DNA from: Enterococcus dongliensis
GTDB lineage: Bacteria; Bacillota; Bacilli; Lactobacillales; Enterococcaceae
Assembly (NCBI RefSeq): GCF_005405225.1
Contig: NZ_BJDQ01000007.1
Location: 54,363-118,362, forward strand
Direction of reading: 5' to 3'
Length of the DNA: 64,000 nt
A program made the translations under genes and the position numbers. Below the pieces are notes generated by a model. It was not told where the DNA came from. It did not search any database and saw only the letters and a list, made by a program, of their open reading frames with translations. Below are positions 36,940-47,421 of the stretch, in pieces (the stretch's first letter is position 1; each line of letters begins with the position of its first letter).

Positions 36940-39015
36940 TTAATCATTGTTTTCCATTGCTGCTTTTAATGCTGCAGCGAGTGCACTTTCTTGCGGTTCT
37001 TCTTCCGTATTGATTTTTTTCAATAGGCGACGTTCTTCGTGTTTTGTCATTTTTTTCGAACGCTCTTTCTTGTCCAACATCTTCTCAGTTGTCCCATCAT
37101 ACTTGCATCGGAAGTAAGCGCCGTTTTTGCCATCGATAATTTCCATTTTTCGGTGACATTGCGGACACCGATGGTTAGAAACTTTAGGATCTTTCCGTCT
37201 ACGATAGGTACATTCAGGATTGGTACAAATATAAATTTTTCCATCACGTGTGTTTTTTTCTCGTAATGGAGCACCACATTCTGGACATTTTTTCGCGGTG
37301 ATTGAAAAGTCTTGATACTTTTTATCACTATATTTGACTTCACTGACTAATTTCTTCGTATCTGCTTCAATCTCTTGTAAGAATTGTTTACTACTGTATT
37401 TGCCATTAGCGATTGCTTCTAATTGTTTTTCCCATTTTTCAGTTAGTTCGGGCGTCACTAATGATGGATTGACTAATTCCAATAATTGCTTGCCTTTAGG
37501 CGAAACGGCTAAGCCTGAAGTGGTCCGTTCCATCAATTCAGATTTGATTAATTTTTCAATAATCTCTGCGCGGGTTGCAGGTGTCCCTAAGCTATGTTTT
37601 TCCATTTGAGCAAGCAACGTGCCTTCATTCAATGGTTTTGGCGGTGTCGTCAACGCTTTTTCAATCGTAAAATTTGGGACGATTTTCATATCTTTTGACC
37701 ATTGAACAGCTTTTTTTGCTTCTTCTACAGGTTTCCAACCAGCTACTAAAACATTGTTGTGTCGGAAAGTAAAGCTTTCTTTTTGAAAAGTCACTGTTAC
37801 TTTTTGCTGGCTTTCTTTATGAGCCTCAGCAAATAAACCCAAAAAGCGTGTCACAATCAGATGATAGATCCGTTGTTCATCAGTGGATAATTTTTCATAT
37901 CTCGGACGTTGTTCGGTGGGAATCAATGCATGGTGATCTGTAACTTTATTATCTTGGAATACTCGTTTTTGTTTAACCTGTGCACCATTTTTGATATACG
38001 TTTTTACTTCTGGTGCAAAATCACTAATTGCTTGTAAGCGTTCCTTCATAGTCGCTTTCATATCATTCGTCAAATATTTACTATCGGTTCGCGGATATGT
38101 CACGATTTTATGCGTTTCATATAGACTTTGGACTAGTGACAACGTCTTTTTAGCAGAAAATTGATACCGCGCGTTGGCTTCTCGTTGAATCTCTGTTAAG
38201 TCATAAGGCAACGGTGCCGGCTCGCTTTTCTCTTTTTCAGTAATCTCTGTTACGATTCCTTTTTGCTGCGACATTTCTTTGACTAATTTTTCAGCCGCCT
38301 CTCGTTCAGTAATACTGTAAGGATTTTTTTGGTTTAATTTAGCTTTTTGACCATTGGCTTCTAAAGAAATCACAAAATAATTTTGTGGACGAAATTTTTC
38401 AATCTTCTTTTCTTGCTGACGGACCATGGCAAGTGTCGGTGTTTGGACACGCCCCGCTGATAAACTATCTTCGTATTTTACAGTTAGTGCACGCGTGACA
38501 TTCAAACCCACTAGCCAATCTGCCTTTGCTCGTGCTAAAGCAGATTGGTACAAATTATCATACTCTTTGGCCGGTTTTAATTTTTTGAATCCATCTTTGA
38601 TCGCCTTATTGGTTTGAGAAGAAATCCACAATCGTTTGACCGGTTTTTCAAATCGAACATATTCTAAAATCCAACGAGCAACTAGTTCCCCTTCACGACC
38701 GGCATCCGTAGCAATTACTGCCTCTGAAATGTCTTTACGTTTCGCAAGTTGCTGGATAGATTTTAATTGGCCACGAGTTTTCGGTAATGGTTTGATACCG
38801 ATATACTTAGGAATCATCGGCAACGTCTCCATTTGCCAACTTTGCCACTCTTTATTCAAATCCTCCGGCATTTTTAAACTCAATAAATGACCAAGGGCCC
38901 AAGTCACGACAACATTGGGTCCTTCAAAATAATTTTTATTTTTTTGATTGGCGTTAAGCACCTTGCTCAAATCTCTTGCAACACTTGGCTTTTCCGCTAT
39001 AATGAGCTGTTTCAT
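36940..39015 (-). CDS. topB: DNA topoisomerase III
   Basis: A 691-residue type IA topoisomerase that decatenates single-stranded regions. It starts MKQLIIAEKPSVARDLSKVL (Toprim), has ATDAGREGELVARWIL (acidic metal site) and SAGRVQTPTLAMV. The catalytic Tyr is in HKIVTYPRTDSKYL. The C-terminus (from about 575) has zinc-finger-like CPECGAPL...CTNPEC and CPQCHRKM...FRC. The ATG is preceded by AAAGGA; a frame adding seven residues lacks a site. Its beginning overlaps the DUF1033 gene by 62 bases. Confidence 0.95.
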   Translation of the reverse strand: MKQLIIAEKPSVARDLSKVLNANQKNKNYFEGPNVVVTWALGHLLSLKMPEDLNKEWQSWQMETLPMIPKYIGIKPLPKTRGQLKSIQQLAKRKDISEAVIATDAGREGELVARWILEYVRFEKPVKRLWISSQTNKAIKDGFKKLKPAKEYDNLYQSALARAKADWLVGLNVTRALTVKYEDSLSAGRVQTPTLAMVRQQEKKIEKFRPQNYFVISLEANGQKAKLNQKNPYSITEREAAEKLVKEMSQQKGIVTEITEKEKSEPAPLPYDLTEIQREANARYQFSAKKTLSLVQSLYETHKIVTYPRTDSKYLTNDMKATMKERLQAISDFAPEVKTYIKNGAQVKQKRVFQDNKVTDHHALIPTEQRPRYEKLSTDEQRIYHLIVTRFLGLFAEAHKESQQKVTVTFQKESFTFRHNNVLVAGWKPVEEAKKAVQWSKDMKIVPNFTIEKALTTPPKPLNEGTLLAQMEKHSLGTPATRAEIIEKLIKSELMERTTSGLAVSPKGKQLLELVNPSLVTPELTEKWEKQLEAIANGKYSSKQFLQEIEADTKKLVSEVKYSDKKYQDFSITAKKCPECGAPLREKNTRDGKIYICTNPECTYRRRKDPKVSNHRCPQCHRKMEIIDGKNGAYFRCKYDGTTEKMLDKKERSKKMTKHEERRLLKKINTEEEPQESALAAALKAAMENND

Positions 39016-39325
39016 AAAATTCCTTTCTGCTATCAACCGTTACAGGTTGTTCATCTTTTAATAGCGCAAGTCCCCAATACTGTTGTAAATAATCATCACA
39101 TTCTTCACACCAGCGTTCGTCTTGTTCTTTCCAAAATGCGCTTAAATAATTATGTTTAGCACTGCTATATGTATTAGTTTTTTGGAGCTCGCTCCAACGA
39201 TGTTCATAATAGGCCACAGCCGCGTCAAATTCTTCAAACGTCGCGGTCTCTTGGATATCTGTCTGCCAATTTTCAAAGAACCACCAAGGTTCATTATCAC
39301 CGTACATGGTAATTACCTGATACAT
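38954..39325 (-). CDS. DUF1033 family protein
   Basis: A 123-residue acidic, Trp-rich protein that begins MYQVITMYGDNEPWWFFENW, the DUF1033 signature, and includes RWSELQKTNTYSSAKHNYLS. Function unknown. It is found in lactobacillales. The ATG after GGAGAG is chosen; the longer frame (39427) adds 34 residues with no ribosome-binding site. Its 3' end overlaps topB, so the two are probably transcribed together. Confidence 0.82.
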   Translation of the reverse strand: MYQVITMYGDNEPWWFFENWQTDIQETATFEEFDAAVAYYEHRWSELQKTNTYSSAKHNYLSAFWKEQDERWCEECDDYLQQYWGLALLKDEQPVTVDSRKEFYETAHYSGKAKCCKRFEQGA

Positions 39326-39653
39326 CTTGCTCTCCTTCTTTCTACCCCAATCATAAGTATCATGAAATGAAAATACAAGAAAAATGTTCTCAACTGAAAT
39401 AAGAGCAATAAAAATTTTGAAAATCATAAAAAATTTGCAGAAAAATGTTGTTTTTCCTTAGTTGTATCCTACCACAAAGCAGCGAAATTTCCTATGGCTT
39501 CTATAAGTCTTGGGATAAAATTTCTTAAAACATATCTAAACATTCTGACCGATAAACTAATAAAAAAGCTTATAAAGTTTAAGTCTTATTAATAGCAAAA
39601 TTTCTATTAATTTTTTATACTAATAACTAATCATAATGAAAGAAGTGACGAAC
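39326..39653. other. Intergenic gap without a recognised feature
   Basis: About 330 AT-rich bases between two divergent genes. They must hold the promoters of DUF1033-topB and of the small plus-strand gene, but I see no operator, RNA or open frame that I can support. Confidence 0.5.
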
Positions 39654-39884
39654 ATGCTCGATGGACAATTAAAATTTCTTGATTTCTTTCTCAACAATAC
39701 CATTGAAGGAAAAGAAGATGAAGCAAAAGAAATCTTGATCAAAAGTTTCGCAGATCAAGAGACTGATGCATTAAGTCTATATGAATTTAAAAAATTGCAA
39801 GAACAACTTTTCCCTTTGATCAAGCCTGAAAATTTAGCTGAAGTCAAAGGGGCAATGGCCCACTTTGCTCAAAGTCTTGCTTAA
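39654..39884 (+). CDS. Small conserved-looking protein, unknown
   Basis: A 76-residue, acidic and probably helical protein (LDGQLKFLDFFLNNTIEGKE at its start). It has no membrane segment and no motif I know. It is framed by its own promoter region and a strong bidirectional terminator, and codon use looks normal for the window, so it is probably a real gene. An ATG six codons upstream (39636) is possible; the site before the chosen ATG (AAGAAGTGA) is moderate. A toxin-antitoxin role was considered, but no partner is present. Confidence 0.65.
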   Translation: MLDGQLKFLDFFLNNTIEGKEDEAKEILIKSFADQETDALSLYEFKKLQEQLFPLIKPENLAEVKGAMAHFAQSLA

Positions 39885-39885
39885 T

Positions 39886-39929
39886 AAAAAGTAGTCAGCG
39901 TAGAAATTTCTACGCTGACTACTTTTTTT
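39886..39929. terminator. Bidirectional terminator after the small gene
   Basis: AAAGTAGTCAGCGTAGA and its complement flank a short loop, with a run of seven T residues. It also ends the mnmA transcript on the other strand. Confidence 0.85.
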
Positions 39930-39953
39930 CACAATATGTTTTCGTCATTTAGC

Positions 39954-41093
<1,140 letters not shown>

Positions 41094-41207
41094 CTAGATT
41101 CCGAAAATTCCACGATTTGAAGGTCGCAACTTTTCAGTAACATGCATTATACAACATAAATCCTAAATTTTCGATAAATTATTCTTCATGTAAACTTTCT
41201 TGTCTTT

Positions 41208-41239
41208 TTGTATTGTTTGTATTAATATAAACAATACAA
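41208..41239. promoter_or_regulatory. Operator overlapping the GntR gene promoter
   Basis: TTGTATTGTTT (41208-41218) and AAACAATACAA (41229-41239) are perfect 11-bp arms with a 10-base spacer, 16 bases before the GntR start. This is a typical autoregulatory layout. Confidence 0.65.
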
Positions 41240-41254
41240 AGGAGGCGGATAAAA

Positions 41255-41629
41255 ATGATTTTAGAAATCAATCCTCACTCAGAAGAGCCGATTTATCTGC
41301 AATTACGCAAACAAATTATTATTGGAATTGCTAAAGGTGAATTAAATCCTAACGAACAGTTACCAACTGTTCGACAAATTGCTGATGAGATCGGGATTAA
41401 TTCAATGACTGTGTCAAAAGGCTATCAACAATTGAAAGAAGAAGGTTATATCCTGACAGATCGTCGTAAAGGAACTGTCATAGCCCCCTTACCAGTTGAA
41501 TCCAATAAATCCAATGAAGAAAATTTGACACTTTTATTAGCGGAACTTTACTTGGCAGAACCTGACGAAAAAAAGCTGACTGACAAAATCCAAGCTATTT
41601 TGTCGTCTTTTAGAAAGGATGAAAACTAA
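41255..41629 (+). CDS. GntR family regulator (YtrA type)
   Basis: A 124-residue regulator of the short YtrA subfamily: winged helix with PIYLQLRKQIIIGIAKGE and QLPTVRQIADEIGINSMTVS, then a short helical tail that forms a dimer and has no ligand domain. YtrA regulators usually control a linked transporter or membrane protein. Here the following gene overlaps its stop codon. The palindrome just upstream is likely its operator. Confidence 0.9.
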   Translation: MILEINPHSEEPIYLQLRKQIIIGIAKGELNPNEQLPTVRQIADEIGINSMTVSKGYQQLKEEGYILTDRRKGTVIAPLPVESNKSNEENLTLLLAELYLAEPDEKKLTDKIQAILSSFRKDEN

Positions 41630-43005
41630 TGATGGCACCAATGATTTTATTAATTTTGATTGCATGTAATGTTATTATGGCTTTTGTCAGCAGTCTATCA
41701 GCTAAGCCCCACAATTATGTAATCCTTGAAAATACTTTTCCAGCAGATAAAATCGATGATCCAACAGTCATCAATTTTTCAAAAAAATTTCGCAAGCGCC
41801 AATTTCAATTAGCCTTTATTTTGACCCTACTTGATCTGACTTTATTAATCCCCATGAAGGATTCAAGTTTTATGTTGCTATTCTTTTTACTTTTATATTT
41901 GACCATCGGTATGAATTATCTACTCACGTTGCGCTACATTCGTAAAGGCCATCAGTTGATTATTGAAAATAATTGGCAATTACCGACACAACCGATTCAA
42001 ATCGATACTCGTTTGATTCTTGAGAAAAATCGCAAACTTGTTTCTCCTTGGTGGTTTTTAGTATCACTAAGTCTGATTTTTTTCCTTAGTATTGTTCTTT
42101 ACAAACAAAAAAATCCCGACATGGCCTGGATCCTTCTAATCACGAATGGATTGATCTGGTTTGTGATGGTTTTTACCTGGCGCGTTATTCGCCGCTTGCC
42201 TGTACGTCCTTTGACAAATGATCCAAAAATCAATCAACAGTACAACGATCTAACCAAGTTCTATTGGTCGACCTTCTCTGTTTTTATGAGTGGTCTCATC
42301 AGTTTGATTGTCTATATTCCTTTATTGACGATGACAATCAGCACAAGATTTTTTACTATCCTAACTGCTATCGAATTTTTATTGATTCTTTTGTTTTGTG
42401 GCGCGTCCATTTGGTGGTTGATCCGGTTACGGAAAAAACAGGATCAGTTACTTACTACCTCTACTACTTTTCGTTATTTTGGGGATGATTACTATTGGCG
42501 TTATGGGATGTATTGCAATCCAGATGACCCTCGTTTGATGGTTCCTGATCGAATTGGTATGAATATCTCCATTAATTTAGGAAAAATTGCTGGCAAGATT
42601 TTTTTAAGTCTTATTCCGCTAATTTTGATTGGCGCTATGGCGGTTGCCTTTATACCGTTATATGTACTAGATTATCATCCAGACCCGCTAAGTTATGAAA
42701 TAAAATCTGAAGCAGTTATTCTTGATGGGCCGCTTGTTAAAGCACAGCGAATCCCATTTGCTCGTATCCAAAAAGTGACGTTAATCGACCACATGCCGAA
42801 TCGCCAAATTCGAACAAATGGTCTTGCGACAAATGACTATGCGATTGGCCATTTTCAAATAGCTGGCAAACCCGCCGTGTTATTTGTCGATCACCAGTCA
42901 AAACCGATTTTGACAATCGTTACTAAAAATCGTACGTACTATTATACAAATAAACATTCCACAGAAACAAAGCACCTTTATCAAGAGCTCCAGTCAATTG
43001 ATTAA
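41629..43005 (+). CDS. Polytopic membrane protein next to GntR, with C-terminal PH-like domain
   Basis: A 458-residue membrane protein with about eight hydrophobic segments (for instance PMILLILIACNVIMAFVSSL and a series at 55-100, 140-190, 215-265 and 310-340). A soluble C-terminal region from about 355 (YEIKSEAVILDGPLVKAQRI onwards) looks like a bacterial PH domain. N-terminal similarity to DUF1648/DUF5808 proteins is likely, since these usually accompany YtrA-type GntR genes. Function unknown. Start overlaps the GntR stop (TAATGATG); the second ATG is possible. Confidence 0.72.
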   Translation: MMAPMILLILIACNVIMAFVSSLSAKPHNYVILENTFPADKIDDPTVINFSKKFRKRQFQLAFILTLLDLTLLIPMKDSSFMLLFFLLLYLTIGMNYLLTLRYIRKGHQLIIENNWQLPTQPIQIDTRLILEKNRKLVSPWWFLVSLSLIFFLSIVLYKQKNPDMAWILLITNGLIWFVMVFTWRVIRRLPVRPLTNDPKINQQYNDLTKFYWSTFSVFMSGLISLIVYIPLLTMTISTRFFTILTAIEFLLILLFCGASIWWLIRLRKKQDQLLTTSTTFRYFGDDYYWRYGMYCNPDDPRLMVPDRIGMNISINLGKIAGKIFLSLIPLILIGAMAVAFIPLYVLDYHPDPLSYEIKSEAVILDGPLVKAQRIPFARIQKVTLIDHMPNRQIRTNGLATNDYAIGHFQIAGKPAVLFVDHQSKPILTIVTKNRTYYYTNKHSTETKHLYQELQSID

Positions 43006-43052
43006 CAAAAAAAGCACAAGCATGATTCAGTGAATCATGCTTGTGCTTTTTT
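43006..43052. terminator. Bidirectional terminator after the membrane protein gene
   Basis: AGCACAAGCATGATTCA pairs with TGAATCATGCTTGTGCT, flanked by runs of A and T. Confidence 0.85.
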
Positions 43053-43078
43053 CATTTTTTAGTTCTCATTCTCAGTTT

Positions 43079-43690
43079 CTATTTTAATTTTTTTATTTCA
43101 TTTTCTTTGTACCTAGCAATCTCATCAATCAAATTTTCAGAAATCGGTGTACCAAATGGCAGTGGCGTTTGTAAAAAATCCCGTTCTGGTGCGTCTACAC
43201 CAACATTGATATCTTCAGCGATCGGCATACTATAATTATGAATATGACCATGTAAATTTCGAATGTTCAGTGTCTTACCTAATAACATCGGATAGTGGGT
43301 CAAATAATACTGATGATGATTAAACTTGACGATGGCGCCAACATCCTGAAATTCAAATTTGTTCTCACCGTTTGCTCGTTTGGGGTCATGGGCTGCTAAA
43401 TATTTAAAGAACGTTCGCGAATCATGGTTTCCCTTGATAAAGACGATTTTTCCTGTTAATTGTACCAACTGTGCCAAAATATCTGGAAATCCGTTTTCAT
43501 ATTGCGGATGCATCGCCACATCGCCCAAATGATAAACTGTATCTGTTTCCTTCACCACAGCGTTCCACGCATCGATCATTTGCTGATTCATCTCTTCGAC
43601 GGAAGCAAATAAACGTGGAGCAAAATCATTATTGCCTAAAAGATTCTCATGAAAATAATGCGTATCTGCTATAAAATATTTCACTTTCAT
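43079..43690 (-). CDS. Calcineurin-like metallophosphoesterase
   Basis: A 203-residue phosphoesterase. The metal motifs run in order: ADTHYFHENLLG (DxH), HLGDVAMH (GDxxxH variant), FIKGNHDSRTF (GNHD) and HYPMLL, GHIHNY. It is like YfcE/MJ0936-related phage and bacterial enzymes. The substrate is unknown. The ATG at 43690 follows AGGTG; the GTG one codon upstream belongs to that site. Confidence 0.88.
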   Translation of the reverse strand: MKVKYFIADTHYFHENLLGNNDFAPRLFASVEEMNQQMIDAWNAVVKETDTVYHLGDVAMHPQYENGFPDILAQLVQLTGKIVFIKGNHDSRTFFKYLAAHDPKRANGENKFEFQDVGAIVKFNHHQYYLTHYPMLLGKTLNIRNLHGHIHNYSMPIAEDINVGVDAPERDFLQTPLPFGTPISENLIDEIARYKENEIKKLK

Positions 43691-43760
43691 CACCTACAGA
43701 AGAGTTCTATTTCTTTTATTTTACCATCTCTCTTGAAAAAATGCGCTTTTGTACCTATGA

Positions 43761-43795
43761 AACAAGGCCACCAATTTAGATTTGGTAGCCTTGTT
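43761..43795. terminator. Hairpin over the stop codon of the unknown gene at 43.8 kb
   Basis: AACAAGGCCACCAA pairs with TTGGTAGCCTTGTT. On the minus strand there is no T-run after it (TTTCATAGG), so it may act as an RNA-stabilising end rather than a strict terminator; the T-run is on the plus strand. Confidence 0.5.
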
Positions 43796-44414
43796 TTTGT
43801 AAAAGTGCTTGGTATTTTAATTTAATAATGGCAATAACAATCTCTAATTGTGTTAGATCTTCTACTCTAGTCGCATCGAATTCTTTTGTACGTCGAAAAG
43901 ACTTTCCCGTATCAATCAAGTGAAAGATTTGGTTCCATTGTTCGAACTCGGAAAGATTATTGAGATTAGCGATGGGAAAAGCCGCGCCATCACAAATCTC
44001 CCACAAGCGAAAAACCAAAAATGCAGTGTCGATCACTTGCTGTTTATTCTTTTTGCAGCGAATAATGACTTTTTCTGGATTGTATTTTAAGTACCAATCT
44101 AAAAGAAGAAAAAAAGCTTCCCAACGGTAAGTATCATGGAACATCTTTTGTGTGTCCGGTGTGTCGCGAAAAATCAGTGGGATCAAATATTGCTTTTTGT
44201 ATTCCCAACAAGGAATGCTGTCAATAAAATAATCAACATACCGCGTCAAATAACTATTACCTTCGTAATTACTAATGTAATAATCCTCTACGCCATATTC
44301 TTGAAATGCCTTTGTCAAATACGCACAGTCTTCAATCGAAACGGTTAGCCCTGACAAGAGACGAAAATCTGAAATAATTTTATGATGCTTGATTGTGTCT
44401 ATCTTGTGAACCAA
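43776..44414 (-). CDS. Hypothetical protein
   Basis: A 212-residue protein I do not recognise. It is rich in Tyr, Trp and Phe (YVDYFIDSIPCWEYKKQYLI and YRWEAFFLLLDWYLKY), apparently soluble and mostly helical, with no signal peptide. There is a possible Cys pair (CKK..., CDG...), but no spacing that suggests a metal site. It stands alone between a phosphoesterase gene and the DUF1831-desulfurase pair. Codon use resembles its neighbours. Confidence 0.7.
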   Translation of the reverse strand: MVHKIDTIKHHKIISDFRLLSGLTVSIEDCAYLTKAFQEYGVEDYYISNYEGNSYLTRYVDYFIDSIPCWEYKKQYLIPLIFRDTPDTQKMFHDTYRWEAFFLLLDWYLKYNPEKVIIRCKKNKQQVIDTAFLVFRLWEICDGAAFPIANLNNLSEFEQWNQIFHLIDTGKSFRRTKEFDATRVEDLTQLEIVIAIIKLKYQALLQKQGYQI

Positions 44415-44577
44415 CTTCCCACCTACATTTCCAACAATTTTCTTATCTTTAGTGTACCATAATCTACTAAACTTGAAGCTTTTAAGTCTTAAAAAAACTC
44501 AAAAAAATCATAAATACCGCGAAATATAAAACGGTTTCTATTTGGTGGATTTTCTTACTCTCCTTAAAAGCTTTTTC

Positions 44578-44610
44578 TAAAAAAAGCCCTTATCTTCTCA
44601 GATAAGAGCT
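44578..44610 (-). terminator. Terminator of the DUF1831 gene
   Basis: On the minus strand AGCTCTTATCT pairs with AGATAAGGGCT around GAGA and is followed by seven T residues. Confidence 0.8.
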
Positions 44611-44615
44611 GCTAC

Positions 44616-44963
44616 TTAAATTTCCTCTTTTACAAACAATCCGCGATCAATCATCCCGTCCATTAGAAAATAAAATTTTTCCTGAACCATCGCTTGTCGT
44701 GCATCTTTAAAAATATCTACGGCTTTTAATCCATTAGCTGTCGTTACTGACATTTTTAGAGCACTGAGATCCTTTGTCACTGTGATTTTTAGTTTGAATC
44801 CTTCTTTGCTTTGGGGTGTTGCTTGCAACGGACGTATCAATTGAAAATTTCCTGAACTCGTTTCAGTAAATCCGTTATCTCGCAGTGTGTATCTTTTCGC
44901 TGTAGGTGCTAAGGTATACTGATAGTTAGCTCCTTTAACCGTCGCTGTCTTCGTGAATGCCAT
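44616..44963 (-). CDS. DUF1831 family protein
   Basis: A 115-residue protein of the DUF1831 family: begins AFTKTATVKGANYQYTLAPT, contains RYTLRDNGFTETSSGNFQ and ends in a helical tail. Found in lactobacillales directly after a cysteine desulfurase gene, so a role in sulfur transfer is often assumed. No catalytic residues are evident. Good GAGGTGG site. Cotranscribed with the desulfurase, 55 bases upstream. Confidence 0.85.
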   Translation of the reverse strand: MAFTKTATVKGANYQYTLAPTAKRYTLRDNGFTETSSGNFQLIRPLQATPQSKEGFKLKITVTKDLSALKMSVTTANGLKAVDIFKDARQAMVQEKFYFLMDGMIDRGLFVKEEI

Positions 44964-45018
44964 TTGCCCACCTCATCTGTGATTTTTGATTATAAAAAGA
45001 CCTCTTCGTTCGTCTAAT

Positions 45019-46164
45019 TTATTTTGTTAGTTCTTGTAAACTAGCAATAAGTTGTTCTGTAAAATAATCTATTTGTTCCATCGTGTTGCCATAGCCAAAA
45101 CTTATTCGTAAAGATTCCTTCACTTCAGGTGCATTCTTGCCATACATCGCTTCTAATACGTGAGAAGGATCAATCGTTCCTGCAGTACATGCCGATCCAG
45201 TAGAAACCGCGATGCCGCGTAAATCTAGTTTCATCAGTAATAAGTCATTAATGATCCCTGTAAAGCGAAGATTTAACACATGCGGCAATTTATTCCTTAG
45301 ATCACCATTTACTTGATAATCAATCTTTGCATCATCTAGCTTTGCCAAAATTTTCTGAGTGAATTGATCATATAATTGACGATGGGACTTACGTTTTTCT
45401 TCTGTTAGTAGTTCAACTGCTTTTGCCATTCCACAAATGCCCGCTAAATTTTCGGTCCCCGCACGACGTTTTTCCTCTTGCTCGCCGCCACGAAGCAGCG
45501 GGATAAGTTTTACCTCATCACTTTTGTACAAGAAACCGACACCTTTTGGCCCATTAATCTTATGAGCAGAAGTACTTAGAAAATCGATTCCTAGTTCATG
45601 GGGTTGGATCATTTGATTGCCGTAAGCTTGGACAGCATCTGTATGGAAATACGCAGGATGTTCTTTTAAGCGTTCGCCGATTTCCTTGATTGGCATCAAA
45701 TTACCGATTTCGTTGTTGCCATACATAATCGATACTAAAGTCGTATCCGGACGTAAACTAGCTTCGAAATCTTCCAATGAAATATTTCCTTTGCGATCGA
45801 CTGGCAAATAGGTCACTTCAAATCCTTTTGTCTCTAAATACTTCATTGTATTAATGACTGCTGGATGTTCGATTTGCGTAGTTATCAAGTGTCGGCCTTC
45901 AGCTTGACGACCAAAAGCCGTACCTAAAATCGCCGTGTTATCTCCTTCTGTTCCGCCGCCATTAAAGATAATCTCGTGATATTTTACACCAAGGCTCTTT
46001 CCAATAATTTCTCGAGCCATTTCTAATTTTCCGGCAGCTTGGCGACCAAAATAATGGACGCTAGATGGATTGCCAAAAGTTTCAGACATGACCTTTGTCA
46101 TCTCAGCGATCACTTCTGGATGCATAGGACTTGTCGCTGCATGATCTAAATAAATATTTTCCAT
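45019..46164 (-). CDS. Cysteine desulfurase (NifS/IscS-like)
   Basis: A 381-residue PLP enzyme that takes sulfur from cysteine. It starts MENIYLDHAATSPMHPEV. The PLP Lys is in FLSTSAHKINGPKGVGF, with Gly-rich GTEGDNTAIL upstream. The catalytic Cys lies in STGSACTAGTIDPSHVL. It probably supplies mnmA, thiI-type tRNA thiolation or iron-sulfur assembly. The prs2-type gene is upstream in the same direction with a 178-base gap. Confidence 0.93.
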   Translation of the reverse strand: MENIYLDHAATSPMHPEVIAEMTKVMSETFGNPSSVHYFGRQAAGKLEMAREIIGKSLGVKYHEIIFNGGGTEGDNTAILGTAFGRQAEGRHLITTQIEHPAVINTMKYLETKGFEVTYLPVDRKGNISLEDFEASLRPDTTLVSIMYGNNEIGNLMPIKEIGERLKEHPAYFHTDAVQAYGNQMIQPHELGIDFLSTSAHKINGPKGVGFLYKSDEVKLIPLLRGGEQEEKRRAGTENLAGICGMAKAVELLTEEKRKSHRQLYDQFTQKILAKLDDAKIDYQVNGDLRNKLPHVLNLRFTGIINDLLLMKLDLRGIAVSTGSACTAGTIDPSHVLEAMYGKNAPEVKESLRISFGYGNTMEQIDYFTEQLIASLQELTK

Positions 46165-46342
46165 AAATCTTCGAACCTTTCTGACAGCTGGCCATTTTTA
46201 TACGATCATTTTTCACATTGTTTCCAAGCTGTTCGATGTATTTTCATTACAAGTCAGTCCAATGACCAAATCACCTGATTTTAAACAAGTAATAGCCTTC
46301 AGGCTGGAAAATTAAGCTGACAAAAAAAGGACACAAGGCCCT

Positions 46343-47314
46343 TTATTTAAAATCTTTTTGTTCCATCGTAAATAATGGGCTGACTGATTCATTTTTATGG
46401 ATTCGTTTAACGGCTTCCCCCATTAAAACGGAACAACTGACGATCGATAACTTCTCAGGATGACGATCTGGTGCGGTCAACACAGAATCTGTGATACAAA
46501 TATCTTCAATATCAGCAGCATCTAGATTAGCCTTGGCTGGAGGTGACAATAATCCGTGGGAAGCACAAGCAACCACTTCTTTAGCACCAGCTTTTTTCAA
46601 TATTTTTGACGCATTGGCAAATACTTCACCAGTATTTAAAATATCATCTACCATGATGCAACACCGGCCATCGACATCTCCGATGACATAACCAGAATCT
46701 GGATTTCCTTCTTCAGCCACATCAACAATCGCAATCGCCGTATCCAAATATTCTGCTAAACTACGTGCACGCTGTACCCCGCTATTTTTGGGAGATACTA
46801 CAACATAATCATCTCCAACCATGCCGCGACGACGATAATAGTGTGCGAACAACGGCATCGTAAATAAATTATCAACGGGGATATCAAAGAATCCTTGGAC
46901 CTGCACCGTGTGCAAATCAAGTGTTAATACTCGTGTTGCACCTGCATTTGAAAGTAAATTTGCTATTAATTTAGCAGTGATTGGTTCATGCGGTTTCGCT
47001 GTACGATCTTGTCTGGCATAACCATAATATGGTAAGACAACATTGATCGTTTTTGCACTGGCACGTTTTAATGCATCGATCATAATCAATAGCTCCAGAT
47101 AATAATCGTTCACGGGTTCATTGGTCGATTGGATCAAATAAACATCAAAGCCGCGGACTGTCTCTTCCAAGTTGATCGAGATCTCTCCATCACTAAATTG
47201 TTTGACCGTGCTTTTCCCTAATGGTACGCCGCAAACATCGGCGATTTTTTCAGCTAATGGTTTATTTCCGTTAAGGCTGAAAATTTTAAACTTTCCATTA
47301 CTTTCTTCTGACAT
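46343..47314 (-). CDS. prs: Second-type ribose-phosphate pyrophosphokinase homologue (Prs2-like)
   Basis: A 323-residue PRPP synthetase family protein. The ATP/ribose-5-phosphate parts are present ([54 protein letters not shown]), and so is a PRPP loop [13 protein letters not shown] (usual DDMIDTGGT). However, the catalytic loop lacks the conserved KRR: where the standard enzyme has D-KRR, this one reads [13 protein letters not shown] (196-208), and [13 protein letters not shown] replaces SPDxGGVxRA. This pattern matches the Prs2 paralogue of streptococci and lactobacilli. Activity is therefore uncertain; it may be regulatory. Confidence 0.88.
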   Translation of the reverse strand: MSEESNGKFKIFSLNGNKPLAEKIADVCGVPLGKSTVKQFSDGEISINLEETVRGFDVYLIQSTNEPVNDYYLELLIMIDALKRASAKTINVVLPYYGYARQDRTAKPHEPITAKLIANLLSNAGATRVLTLDLHTVQVQGFFDIPVDNLFTMPLFAHYYRRRGMVGDDYVVVSPKNSGVQRARSLAEYLDTAIAIVDVAEEGNPDSGYVIGDVDGRCCIMVDDILNTGEVFANASKILKKAGAKEVVACASHGLLSPPAKANLDAADIEDICITDSVLTAPDRHPEKLSIVSCSVLMGEAVKRIHKNESVSPLFTMEQKDFK

Positions 47315-47421
47315 GGTGTCCCTCCAAGTGTTTTTGTATCATTAGTTTAACATATTTTAGTTATTTGCTGTAGATTTTACTTTTCTACGAAAAAAAACGC
47401 CACGTGTGCAAGATTTGATGA

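Noticed and set aside
39654..39884. Small gene as a toxin or antitoxin
   Set aside because: It has no partner gene, no overlap and no toxin motif; it has its own terminator.
43776..44414. Unknown protein as a replication or phage protein
   Set aside because: No motif or phage neighbour supports it.
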